In this document: positions 33,362 through 41,043 of the stretch, one piece after another
Layout: the number at the start of each line of letters is the position of its first letter
Numbering within the stretch: position 1 is the first letter of the stretch
Assembly (NCBI GenBank): GCA_041599135.1
Contig: JBFHXD010000001.1
Location: 1 to 64,000 of the forward strand
DNA length: 64,000 nt
Source of the DNA: CSP1-5 sp041599135
GTDB taxonomy: Bacteria > Methylomirabilota > Methylomirabilia > Methylomirabilales > CSP1-5
Reading direction: 5' to 3'
Notes under the pieces: generated by a model
What the model saw: only the letters and a program-made list of their open reading frames with translations
Databases searched by the model: none
What the model was told of the DNA's origin: nothing
Program-made: the position numbers and the translations under genes

Positions 33362-34078
33362 ATGTCGCTTGACGGAAAAGTGGCGGTGGTGACGGGCAGC
33401 ACCCGCGGCATTGGTCTGGCCATTGCCGAGGCCTTGCTTGCTGAGGGGGTTTCAGTCGTTATCTCCTCACGCGGACAGCGGGATGTGGATCGGACGATTG
33501 CAGAATGCCGTGGGCGCGGCAAAGGGAAGGTGGCCGGCATCGCCTGCGATGTCCGGGACTGTGACCAGGTCCAGCGACTGATCAACTTCGCAGTCCAGGA
33601 GTTCGGAGGCCTGGACATCCTAGTCAACAATGCTGGGGTCGCCCACTTTGCCCCTGTCGCTGATCTCAAATTGGAGGAGTGGCGTGAGATCATCGACACG
33701 AATCTCACCGGAGTCTTTTACTGCTGCCACGAGGCCATCTCGCACATGCGTTCCCGTGGGGGTGGCTACATCATCAACATCGGTTCTCTGGCCGGGACAA
33801 ACGCCCACCCCACGATGGCCGCCTACAACGCCTCGAAGTTTGGTCTCCTCGGTTTCAGCGAGGCCCTCTTTCAGGAAGTCCGGACCGATGGGATCCGAGT
33901 CAGCCATATTCTGCCCGGCAGTGTGGAGACCCAGTTCAGTGCCACCGGCACGGACAAATCGGGATGGGCCATCCTGCCCGAACACATCGCGGATACAGTC
34001 GTCTATCTGCTCAAGTCGCCGCCCCGCACGATGACCACGCGGATCGAGATGCGACCGACAAGGCCCCGGCGGGGCTGA
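33362..34078 (+). CDS. Short-chain dehydrogenase/reductase, FabG-like
   Basis: 238 residues, classical SDR. NAD(P) motif VTGSTRGIGLAIAEAL, NNAG motif (ILVNNAGVAHFAPV), catalytic Ser in NIGSLAG and YNASK for Tyr and Lys. GGAGG lies 7 bases before ATG 33362. The genomic neighbours do not suggest a pathway, so the substrate is open. Confidence 0.85.
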   Translation: MSLDGKVAVVTGSTRGIGLAIAEALLAEGVSVVISSRGQRDVDRTIAECRGRGKGKVAGIACDVRDCDQVQRLINFAVQEFGGLDILVNNAGVAHFAPVADLKLEEWREIIDTNLTGVFYCCHEAISHMRSRGGGYIINIGSLAGTNAHPTMAAYNASKFGLLGFSEALFQEVRTDGIRVSHILPGSVETQFSATGTDKSGWAILPEHIADTVVYLLKSPPRTMTTRIEMRPTRPRRG

Positions 34079-34128
34079 GCAGGGCGGACGGCACGAGGCG
34101 CGGTCAGCGATGAAGCCTCGGCTATCCT

Positions 34129-34773
34129 ATGATTCTGCTCGAAGAGGTCAGTTTCGATGTCATTGTGGCCTGCTGGCTCAGAGCAGAGCTTTCCTCTCCT
34201 CGGTTTCGTCCCCGGCTCGTGAAGGCCCTGAGACATTTGCGCACTTCTCCCCGTGTGATTGAGAAACCACGCTTGACCAGTCGCCGGGAAAATTTCCTGC
34301 GACAAAGAACGCTCGCGCTGTACCGGGGAGACATCTCAAGAACCTTTCCCTCGGATACCCGGTGGTGGCGAAGTATGATCACTCCCGAAGAATTTCGGAG
34401 GCTCCGGGTCATTAACTACCCAACCTGGACCTTCCTCTCGCGCGACTCTGGAAGACTCTCAACGGCGGCGCACGTGATCTCAGGGGAAGCCGTCTCCATC
34501 AAGGGGAAGGACCGATTGGCCCGGGAAGCCCATGCGGTGATCACAAACGTGCACGAGATCCGAGATCGGCTGAAGGTGGCCAAGATCCTCAAGCATCAAC
34601 TCATCTTGATGGGACGGCCCAAGGGGAGGACATGGACGATTCTCGAAGGCAACAAACGAGGGACGGGCCTTTACATGCGATGCTTTCTCGCAAAGGCCGA
34701 GCCTTTTCCCCCATGCCTTCACGTCTTGGTCGGTCTCACCGCCAAGCCTTTTCCGTGGCTTCGGGTCCGCTAA
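34129..34773 (+). CDS. Uncharacterised basic protein
   Basis: 214 residues, rich in Arg, with no signal peptide or membrane helix. It has a region (ILMGRPKGRTWTILEGNKRGTGLYMRCFL) that slightly resembles ParB-like nuclease motifs (EGN[HK]RA), but that is not enough to name it. The reading frame is long for its size and its codon use resembles its neighbours. It begins 50 bp after the SDR gene. I do not recognise the family. Confidence 0.5.
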   Translation: MILLEEVSFDVIVACWLRAELSSPRFRPRLVKALRHLRTSPRVIEKPRLTSRRENFLRQRTLALYRGDISRTFPSDTRWWRSMITPEEFRRLRVINYPTWTFLSRDSGRLSTAAHVISGEAVSIKGKDRLAREAHAVITNVHEIRDRLKVAKILKHQLILMGRPKGRTWTILEGNKRGTGLYMRCFLAKAEPFPPCLHVLVGLTAKPFPWLRVR

Positions 34774-34781
34774 CACTCATT

Positions 34782-35363
34782 TTACGAACCGCGCCCATTG
34801 CCCCTGGCATGGAGGGAACGTTCAGCGGCGGCGAGATTCTGCTCTACCTCCGGCATGTTGGGATTCACAGCTAAGGCTCTTTTAAAAAGCTCCTGAGCCT
34901 TCTGCAACTGGCCCAGGGCCAAACAACAGAGTCCTTCCCCACTCAAGGCACCGAAATGGTAGGCATTTCTGGCGACGGTAGCTTCACAGTCCGCGATCGA
35001 TTCCGCATACTTCCCCATCAGATAGTAGGCCGTCGCCCGCTTATTATATCCTTCGGCAAATTCGGGGGCCCGCTCAATCACCCGCGTGAAAGTCGCGACC
35101 GCCTCCACCCAGGCTTCTCGCTCCAGGGCCTGGATTCCCTCCTGCAGTAACGTATCGATCGCGAGATCACCAGATCGGCACCAGATCTGCCACAGCGAGT
35201 GTTCCGCGATGGTTCGCACTCCCCAGTCCTCATCCCGCAGGGCCTGTACCAGGGGCTCCACGGCCCCCGCACCCCCGATCGCCCCCAAGACGTCGGCGGC
35301 CTGACGACGTGCTTCCATCCCCCCTTCCTGTAATTGCTTGATGGCGTCATCTTCGGACATCAC
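34782..35363 (-). CDS. HEAT-repeat plus TPR protein
   Basis: 193 residues. Residues about 5-60 hold HEAT/PBS-lyase-like repeats (QAADVLGAIGGAGAVEPLVQALRDEDWGVRTIAEHSLWQI); residues about 70-180 hold three TPRs (FAEGYNKRATAYYLMGKYAESIADCEATV, FGALSGEGLCCLALGQLQKAQELFKRALAVNP). It is cytoplasmic, a protein-protein interaction adaptor of unknown partner. Confidence 0.8.
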   Translation of the reverse strand: MMSEDDAIKQLQEGGMEARRQAADVLGAIGGAGAVEPLVQALRDEDWGVRTIAEHSLWQIWCRSGDLAIDTLLQEGIQALEREAWVEAVATFTRVIERAPEFAEGYNKRATAYYLMGKYAESIADCEATVARNAYHFGALSGEGLCCLALGQLQKAQELFKRALAVNPNMPEVEQNLAAAERSLHARGNGRGS

Positions 35364-35384
35364 ATCCCCACAATCTGCAGTGAC

Positions 35385-35530
35385 AAGCTAGAATGCTAGG
35401 ACGCGAGTATGCTGGAAAGTCAGAAAGCTCCGACGGAGTCAATGACGGCCAGTGTCCCCTGCTCGCCCGACCGGCGTCCCAGCGTCCCAGCCTCCTAGCC
35501 TACCAGCGGCTGATGGCTGATTGCTGACGG
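35385..35530. repeat. Mixed 8-bp and 7-bp dyad element
   Basis: Left half has TAGAATGC TAGGACGC GAGTATGC; right half has CGGCGTCC CAGCGTCC CAGCCTCC TAGCCTAC, then changes to heptamers (TGATGGC TGATTGC TGACGGC TGATAAG). It links the two repeat families in one element, between the TPR gene and the HAD-like gene. Confidence 0.72.
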
Positions 35531-35538
35531 CTGATAAG

Positions 35539-36210
35539 CTAAAGATTCCGGAGCGCGAGGGACAGGTGCGCCACATGCCGATATACCTCCCGAGCCCCGT
35601 GTGCCCTGAAGGCATCTACTGGAAACAGATGGGCGATGCCGATGCCGAAATAGCCGAGCTCCGTGGCCACGGTCACATCTTCGGGGATGCTGGTGAGAAG
35701 AAAACTCTGGGCGGCAAAAGTGTCAATCGGCAGCCCAACTGTCTCTGGACAGGCGACCATCTGTCCGCGCCCCCGCGGAGCTCGCTCGGTCCCGATCACC
35801 CATCCGAAGAGACCCTTGAGCCCTGCCTCATCGAGTTTGCCCTCCGCGATCCCGAACTCCGTTTCGGACAGTACGAACAGTTGTGTCTCTCGAGAGGCCA
35901 GAATCTGCAAGAGCTCCCGAGCGCCTTCCGAGACGACAGGGCGTGAGGCAGCCACAACCTCACGAAATTCTGTGGAAGCCTGAGCCGCCTGTTCCGCTGG
36001 ACGGCCGTGTTGGGCGAGCAGGCGCACAAGCTTCACCTCCAAAGGAAGCACCTCATGGGCCTGATAGAACCGAAGGGCCTCTTTCGCCGAGATCTGATAT
36101 CGGTGCTGGAGAAACCGGCCGAACTCCCGCCGGTACAGGATACCCGGGTTGAAGATCACGCCTTCAAGGTCCACGAGCCCGAATCGAAAGTCGAGAATCC
36201 GCATCCCCAT
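35539..36210 (-). CDS. HAD-like hydrolase, degenerate nucleophile motif
   Basis: About 223 residues with a HAD-like Rossmann layout: start FGLVDLEGVIFNPG, a cap of helices, a TQLFVLSETEFG motif II-like strand and LTSIPEDVTVATELGYFGIGI near the end. The first motif is DLEG rather than DxDGT, so phosphatase activity is doubtful. An ATG at 36210 or 36204 is the likely start; both are near GTTGGG. Confidence 0.62.
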   Translation of the reverse strand: MGMRILDFRFGLVDLEGVIFNPGILYRREFGRFLQHRYQISAKEALRFYQAHEVLPLEVKLVRLLAQHGRPAEQAAQASTEFREVVAASRPVVSEGARELLQILASRETQLFVLSETEFGIAEGKLDEAGLKGLFGWVIGTERAPRGRGQMVACPETVGLPIDTFAAQSFLLTSIPEDVTVATELGYFGIGIAHLFPVDAFRAHGAREVYRHVAHLSLALRNL

Positions 36211-36310
36211 AATCCCAACGGTAACTGGGAAGCCGGAAGAGATCAACTCCCTTTACACCCACACCGGTGACAGAGGGACGAGATACACTCACGACAGGCG
36301 GACCGAACAC

Positions 36311-36340
36311 AAAAAGGGCCCCGCGATTCCGCGGGGCCCT
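36311..36340 (-). terminator. Rho-independent terminator of glnA
   Basis: AGGGCCCCGCG and CGCGGGGCCCT form a perfect 11-bp stem with a 4-nt loop; on the minus strand the stem is followed by TTTTT. It lies 24 bp past the glnA stop. Confidence 0.92.
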
Positions 36341-36363
36341 GGAGGGGGAAAGACGGCAGCAAC

Positions 36364-37776
36364 CTACAGATCGTAATACAGGACGAATTCGTAAGGATGG
36401 GGACGGAGCCGGACTGGGTCTACTTCTTTCGTTCGCTTGTACCAGAGCCATGTCTCGATGACGTCCTCGGTGAAAACATCCCCCTTCAGGAGAAATTCGT
36501 GATCTCGCTCGAGGGCATCCAGCGCCTCCGCTAACGAGCCGGGGACCGCCGGGACCTCCGCGAGCTCTTCGGGCGGCAACTCGTAGATATCCTTGTCGAG
36601 TGGGGACCCGGGATCGATCTTATTCTCGATCCCGTCAAGCCCGGCCATAAGCATGGCGGCGAAGGCGAAGTAACCGTTACAGGTGTTATCGGGGAAGCGA
36701 ACCTCAACGCGCTTTGCCTTGGGGCTCGGGCTGTACATGGGGATCCGTATGCCTGCCGAGCGGTTCCGGCTGGAGTACGCCAGATTCACGGGTGCCTCAT
36801 ACCCCGGCACCAACCGCTTGTACGAGTTAGTCGTCGGGGCAACAAAGGCGCACAGCGCCGGGGCATGGTGGAGGATGCCCCCGATATAATAGAGCGCCAG
36901 ATCGGACAACCCGGCATAGCCGTGGCCGGCGAAGAGGGGTGTGCCCCCCCGCCAGAGGCTCTGGTGGGTGTGCATGCCGGAGCCGTTATCGCCGAAAAGC
37001 GGCTTCGGCATAAATGTGACGGTCTTCCCGTGCTTCCGCGCCACGTTCCTGACAACGTACTTGTACGTCATGAGATTGTCGGCCATCTTCGTGAGGGGGG
37101 CAAAGCGCATGTCGATCTCTGCCTGGCCTCCGGTGGCCACTTCGTGGTGCTGCGCTTCCACCTTGATCCCCATCTGCTCCAAAATGAGCACCATCTCGGT
37201 CCGGATATCCATGAATTGGTCGGTGGGTGCGACCGGAAAATATCCCTCCTTGTAGCGAGACTTGTAGCCGAGGTTGGGCCCTTCCACCCGTCCCATGTTC
37301 CACTGTCCCTCGATGGAGTCCAGAAAATAATATCCGCACTGTGGCTGAAAGTCGAACCGGACGTCGTCAAAGATGAAGAACTCGGGTTCCGGCCCGAAGT
37401 ACGCCGTATCGGCAACGCCAGTAGCCCTGAGGTAGGCCTCGGCCTTTTGGGCGACGCTGCGGGGATCCCGGGTGTACTGTTCTCGCGTGATCGGGTCCAG
37501 GATGTTGCATATCAGGCTGAGCGTGGGGACGGCCGTGAAGGGGTCCATAACGGCCGTCTGTGGATCCGGGAGGACAACCATGTCACTGGCGTGGATCGCT
37601 TGCCATCCCCGGATGCTCGACCCATCAAAACCCACTCCTTCCTCAAAGGTGTCCTCGTCGAGGCTGCTGATGGGGACGGTAAAGTGTTGCCACATGCCCG
37701 GGAAATCCATGAACTTCAGATCAACCATCCTGGCCCCGTTATCACTGGCGAACTTGATAGCCTCTTTCGGCGTCAT
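36364..37776 (-). CDS. glnA: Glutamine synthetase type I
   Basis: 470 residues, the usual GSI length. Beta-grasp N-terminus, catalytic domain with FDGSSIRGWQAIHASDMVVLPD, NPGSGMHTHQS-like segment (GDNGSGMHTHQSLWRGG) and NRSAGIRIP. The adenylylation tyrosine is Tyr398 (KDIYELPPEE), equal to E. coli Tyr397 without the first Met, so the glnE product can regulate it. It makes glutamine from glutamate, ammonia and ATP. It follows glnB by 121 bp on the same strand; a terminator lies directly after it. Confidence 0.95.
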   Translation of the reverse strand: MTPKEAIKFASDNGARMVDLKFMDFPGMWQHFTVPISSLDEDTFEEGVGFDGSSIRGWQAIHASDMVVLPDPQTAVMDPFTAVPTLSLICNILDPITREQYTRDPRSVAQKAEAYLRATGVADTAYFGPEPEFFIFDDVRFDFQPQCGYYFLDSIEGQWNMGRVEGPNLGYKSRYKEGYFPVAPTDQFMDIRTEMVLILEQMGIKVEAQHHEVATGGQAEIDMRFAPLTKMADNLMTYKYVVRNVARKHGKTVTFMPKPLFGDNGSGMHTHQSLWRGGTPLFAGHGYAGLSDLALYYIGGILHHAPALCAFVAPTTNSYKRLVPGYEAPVNLAYSSRNRSAGIRIPMYSPSPKAKRVEVRFPDNTCNGYFAFAAMLMAGLDGIENKIDPGSPLDKDIYELPPEELAEVPAVPGSLAEALDALERDHEFLLKGDVFTEDVIETWLWYKRTKEVDPVRLRPHPYEFVLYYDL

Positions 37777-37795
37777 GATTCCCCCCAGATTCGCT

Positions 37796-37890
37796 TACCG
37801 TTAACCGACGTCCGATGACCGTTCACCGACGACCGATTACAGAAAGGAAAGCCGGCCGACCTTACGGTCGTCGGTCATCGGTCAACGGTG
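37796..37890. repeat. 7-bp-period dyad element between glnB and glnA
   Basis: Left half ACCGTTA ACCGACG TCCGATG ACCGTTC ACCGACG ACCGATT; right half GGTCGTC GGTCATC GGTCAAC GGT, its reverse complement. In the glnB-glnA message this would fold into a long hairpin and could set the ratio of the two products. Confidence 0.8.
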
Positions 37891-37897
37891 CACAAAA

Positions 37898-38236
37898 CTA
37901 GATGGCTTCTTCGCCCCGCTCTCCCGTCCGGATTCGCACAGCGTCATCACACGGGATGACGAATATTTTTCCGTCGCCGATCCGCCCCGTCTTTGCTGCA
38001 GCCTGGATGGTGTCCACAACCTGATCAGACTTGCCATCCGCAACCACTACCTCAACTTTGACTTTGGGAAGAAAATCGATGGTATACTCCGCTCCCCGGT
38101 ACAGCTCGGTGTGCCCCTTCTGTCGCCCGAACCCTTTCACTTCACTGATTGTCAGTCCCTGGATGCCGATCTCCGCCAGGGCATTTTTCACCTCGTCCAG
38201 CTTGAATGGCTTAATGATCGCTTCGATCTTTTTCAT
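37898..38236 (-). CDS. glnB: Nitrogen regulatory protein PII
   Basis: 112 residues, standard PII. MKKIEAIIKPFKLDEVKNAL start; T-loop GFGRQKGHTELYRGAEY with Tyr51 as the uridylylation site; B-loop KTGRIGDGKIFV; C-loop VRIRTGERGEEAI. It signals glutamine and 2-oxoglutarate status to GlnE and NtrB. ATG 38236 was chosen over an upstream in-frame start because the conserved family N-terminus begins there. Confidence 0.95.
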   Translation of the reverse strand: MKKIEAIIKPFKLDEVKNALAEIGIQGLTISEVKGFGRQKGHTELYRGAEYTIDFLPKVKVEVVVADGKSDQVVDTIQAAAKTGRIGDGKIFVIPCDDAVRIRTGERGEEAI

Positions 38237-38324
38237 CGTCCACTCCCCGATCTTCCGAAAGGTGTCTCCCCGCCCAAAAGCTGGAGGACTCTCTCCGCGC
38301 ACGGCCTCACCGGCAGGCCGGGGG

Positions 38325-38340
38325 AGCAAGCCCTATGCCA
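38325..38340 (-). promoter_or_regulatory. Sigma-54 -24/-12 promoter of glnB-glnA
   Basis: The minus strand reads TGGCAT-AGGGC-TTGCT, one base off consensus (T for C). It is about 90 bp before the glnB ATG. NtrC-type control of glnB and glnA is standard, and a matching NtrBC pair lies at 14-17 kb. Confidence 0.75.
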
Positions 38341-38502
38341 AGCCCTTTTTCGCATCTGAGAACCTGTAAATCCCTGGAAATTTAATGGGAACCTAGAAAC
38401 CAGCACATCTGTCTTTCCCTTCTCACCCCCTTCTTTCATGCCCACGGATTAGGCAGATCTCTTGTCCTTGCCCGTTTGATCGGCAGGATCCCAGTAAAGC
38501 TG

Positions 38503-38563
38503 TCAGCGGTCGATTCGATGACCGATCACCGCTAACCGATGACCGTCTCTAGTCGGTCGTCGA
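38503..38563. repeat. 7-bp-period dyad element downstream of galT
   Basis: Heptamers CGATGAC CGATCAC CGCTAAC CGATGAC, then the inverse GTCGGTC GTCGATC AACGGTC running into the galT stop. Same family as 37796. With the sigma-54 element at 38325 it accounts for the recognisable content of the 327-bp gap 38237-38563. Confidence 0.7.
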
Positions 38564-39574
38564 TCAACGGTCAGTAGTTAGCACGGCATCCCGCAGGTAC
38601 TGCGCCGCCTCTTCCGGCGGAGTGGGGTTGATGTAGAAACCGGTTCCCCATTCAAAGCCGGCCAGCCGGGTCAGCCTCGGCGTAATCTCGAGGTGCCAGT
38701 GGTACTGGACCGGTTCGTCTTCCCGGAGGGGAGCATTGTGCATCACCAAGTTATACGGAGGATCCGACAACAGGCGCTCGATCCGCTGCAAAGTTTCCTT
38801 GAGGATGCGGGCAAGGCTCCCGTGTTCCTGTTTCCCGATATGCTCAAAGGCGGTCTCGTGGATACGCGGGACGATCCAGGTCTCAAAGGGGAATCGCGGC
38901 GCAAAAGGGGCCATGGCCACGAAATGATCGTTTGCCGAGACCACTCGCCCCCCATGAGTGAGTTCTTGTCGGACGATATCACAATAGACGCAGCGCCCCG
39001 TATCAGCATAGTACTGCTTCACCCCGTCCACTTCCTCTTGTACCCGTTTGGGGACGATGGGAGTCGCGATCAGCTGAGAATGCGTGTGCTCCAATGAAGC
39101 CCCCGCGGCCTCCCCGTGGTTTTTAAAGATCAAGATATACTGAAATCGGGTATCCTGCTTGAGGTCGAGGATGCGGTCGCGATAGGCCCATAGTACCTCC
39201 TCGATCTGTGGCTCCGGCATTCCGGGCAGGGTTTGATCATGGTCGGGGGTTTCGACGATTACCTCGTGTGCACCGATACCGCTCATTTTGTCGTAGATCC
39301 CCTCCGTCTGTCGGTTGAGATCCCCCTCATCTATGAGGGCCGGGAACTTGTTGGCGACGACGCGGACGCGCCAGCCCGGGGTGTTTGGGGATCCCCCGTC
39401 GCTTCGGTAGACCAAGATCTCAGGAGGGGTTTTCTCTTCATTGCCAGGACAAAAGGGACAGAAGCCGCGCCGCCGGGTGGGGGGCTCCATGTCAAAGTCG
39501 GAAGGACGCTTCCCGCGCTCTGTCGAGATGATCACCCAGCGGCTGGTGACCGGATCCTTACGCAGCTCCGGCAC
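38564..39574 (-). CDS. galT: Galactose-1-phosphate uridylyltransferase (GalT)
   Basis: 336 residues. VPELRKDPVTSRWVIISTERGKRPSDF at the N-terminus, CPFCPGNE zinc motif, GASLEHTHSQLIATP, and the second half with HWHLEITPRLTRLAGFEWGTGFYINP. The HxH nucleophile motif (YHWHLE) is present. Start is GTG 39574 with GGGAGG 7 bases upstream; a longer frame above it overlaps the next gene. It exchanges UMP between UDP-glucose and galactose-1-phosphate, or acts on a related sugar phosphate. It is the last gene of the run that includes the DUF4392 gene. Confidence 0.88.
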   Translation of the reverse strand: MPELRKDPVTSRWVIISTERGKRPSDFDMEPPTRRRGFCPFCPGNEEKTPPEILVYRSDGGSPNTPGWRVRVVANKFPALIDEGDLNRQTEGIYDKMSGIGAHEVIVETPDHDQTLPGMPEPQIEEVLWAYRDRILDLKQDTRFQYILIFKNHGEAAGASLEHTHSQLIATPIVPKRVQEEVDGVKQYYADTGRCVYCDIVRQELTHGGRVVSANDHFVAMAPFAPRFPFETWIVPRIHETAFEHIGKQEHGSLARILKETLQRIERLLSDPPYNLVMHNAPLREDEPVQYHWHLEITPRLTRLAGFEWGTGFYINPTPPEEAAQYLRDAVLTTDR

Positions 39575-39588
39575 GGAGATGCCTCCCT

Positions 39589-40518
39589 TTACTGAAGTGA
39601 ACCGAGCAACGTGACGACCGCTTGCTGGACCGCGAGATCGGACCCGTCCACCGTTAGGGTTGCCGCATGGGTCACCCCGTCCCGTGCTCCTGCTTGCAAA
39701 GCCGCTTCGAGCATCGCCGCTTCTTCCTCCGGCGTGTGCAAGAGGTGGCGCCCAGTGAGAGCCTGAAGGCAGGCCACCACACCATAGGCTCCCCAATTGG
39801 AGATGGAGCTCACGACGAGCGCATCGGTCCCGATGTCACAGCCGATACTCCCGCGGCAGGGACACCGACACCGCCCGGACCGCAGGGGAGGGCTGACCTC
39901 GGGACCGAAAAGGAGACCGAAGCCCACCTCATTGCCCCGATCCCCGACTGCCACCGTGAGAATTTGCCGGTCCTTGGCTCCATCGAACAGCCCCCGAACC
40001 GACGCATGATGAGCCGAGACATCCCGCCCCCGCATGTCGTGGGTTACCCCCTTGGGGTTCGGACCGAGCTTTTCCACGCTGATGATCGCCCTTGGTTTCA
40101 GCTCCTCTAAAAAACGATATCCCGCTTCCTCTTGGGCGCATGGGAACGCCAAGAGAGGGTACTCCACTCCCATCACCTTGAGTGTCGCCCGAAGCGGTTC
40201 CAAATTTCTCTCCTCCGAGATCACATAAGGCCGCGCCCCCAAACCCAGGTGAAGGGCCCGCGCCAGCACCGCCGCTCCCAACGGGCCGTCCGTCTCACCG
40301 AAGGGAAGCTCCGGAGGAGCCCCTGCGCCCGTGAGGAGGAGTGGCGTATCATCCGACCGGATCTCCTCGGCGAGCCGCGAAGCTGCTCGGAGGGTCAGCG
40401 GACCCTTTTGGAGCCGCCGCGCCGCTCGATACAACCGTTGGACATCTCCTCCAGAAGTGCCCCGCGGAACGAGACAGATCTGGTCGGTGACCCCTCCGAG
40501 CTTTCCGACGCTCCCCAA
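39589..40518 (-). CDS. DUF4392 protein, D-glutamate cyclase-like
   Basis: 309 residues matching DUF4392: TPLLLTGAGAPPELPFGETDGPLGA, FGARPYVI-like (LGARPYVISEERN), HDMRGRDVSAHHA, VGDRGNEVGFG and a Cys cluster (GRCRCPCRG). DUF4392 is the catalytic part of mammalian D-glutamate cyclase (DGLUCY), which turns D-glutamate into 5-oxo-D-proline. The other part of DGLUCY (DUF1445) is a separate gene at 44606. TTG start with GAGGG 7 bases before it, 12 bp after the lipoprotein stop. Confidence 0.82.
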   Translation of the reverse strand: MGSVGKLGGVTDQICLVPRGTSGGDVQRLYRAARRLQKGPLTLRAASRLAEEIRSDDTPLLLTGAGAPPELPFGETDGPLGAAVLARALHLGLGARPYVISEERNLEPLRATLKVMGVEYPLLAFPCAQEEAGYRFLEELKPRAIISVEKLGPNPKGVTHDMRGRDVSAHHASVRGLFDGAKDRQILTVAVGDRGNEVGFGLLFGPEVSPPLRSGRCRCPCRGSIGCDIGTDALVVSSISNWGAYGVVACLQALTGRHLLHTPEEEAAMLEAALQAGARDGVTHAATLTVDGSDLAVQQAVVTLLGSLQ

Positions 40519-40530
40519 CGTTTCACCCTC

Positions 40531-41043
40531 TCACCGCACGGCCACCCGAGCTTGAAGGCGATTGCTGACCTGTCCCCGCTCATCGACGACAAAGACTTCA
40601 TAGACTCGTGATCCGCCGATTTTCTCTAATTGCTTGTCGGGACCCACCGCCCCTCCTTCAAATCCTCGCGCTTGTGAGCGGAGGACCGGGGCGGAGGGGC
40701 GTTCAATGCTGACGGTGATCGTCTCCCTCGCCGTCCCTTCCGTTCGTCCGAGGTACCGGCCCCGGCTGAGCAGCTGATTCTCGAGTCCCGTGGCCACCGT
40801 AAAGTCTGTGACCTCTCTTATTACGCCGTAGTAGACGTCCACAATATCTCCATCGATGTCTCGAAAATCAAAGAGTAAGGTTACCTCCCCCCCACTCTCC
40901 ACCACGGGCGGCTCGATCCGAAAATTGCTGATGCGGGGAACGCCGGGACCAGGCGCGGTAGGCTTGTATTTCGAACAGCCGCCCCAGAGTCCCAGTACAA
41001 TAACACATCCCACGACGGTCAATCCCCGAGCCGCTTGTCTCAT
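40531..41043 (-). CDS. Small lipoprotein between HyuB and DUF4392
   Basis: 170 residues with signal peptide and lipobox LWGGC (Cys about 23), then a beta-rich domain (VPRISNFRIEPPVVESGGEVTLLFDFRDIDGDIVDVYYGV) resembling an Ig or FN3 fold. It overlaps the end of hyuB by 4 bp and so is part of the same message, although its role there is not obvious. Confidence 0.72.
   Translation of the reverse strand: MRQAARGLTVVGCVIVLGLWGGCSKYKPTAPGPGVPRISNFRIEPPVVESGGEVTLLFDFRDIDGDIVDVYYGVIREVTDFTVATGLENQLLSRGRYLGRTEGTARETITVSIERPSAPVLRSQARGFEGGAVGPDKQLEKIGGSRVYEVFVVDERGQVSNRLQARVAVR

Noticed and set aside
36865..37818. 317-codon plus-strand frame opposite glnA
   Set aside because: Antisense to glutamine synthetase, no domain and no ribosome site.
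37796..37890. CRISPR-like periodic DNA
   Set aside because: Units are only 7-8 bp with no unique spacers, inverted halves and no cas gene.
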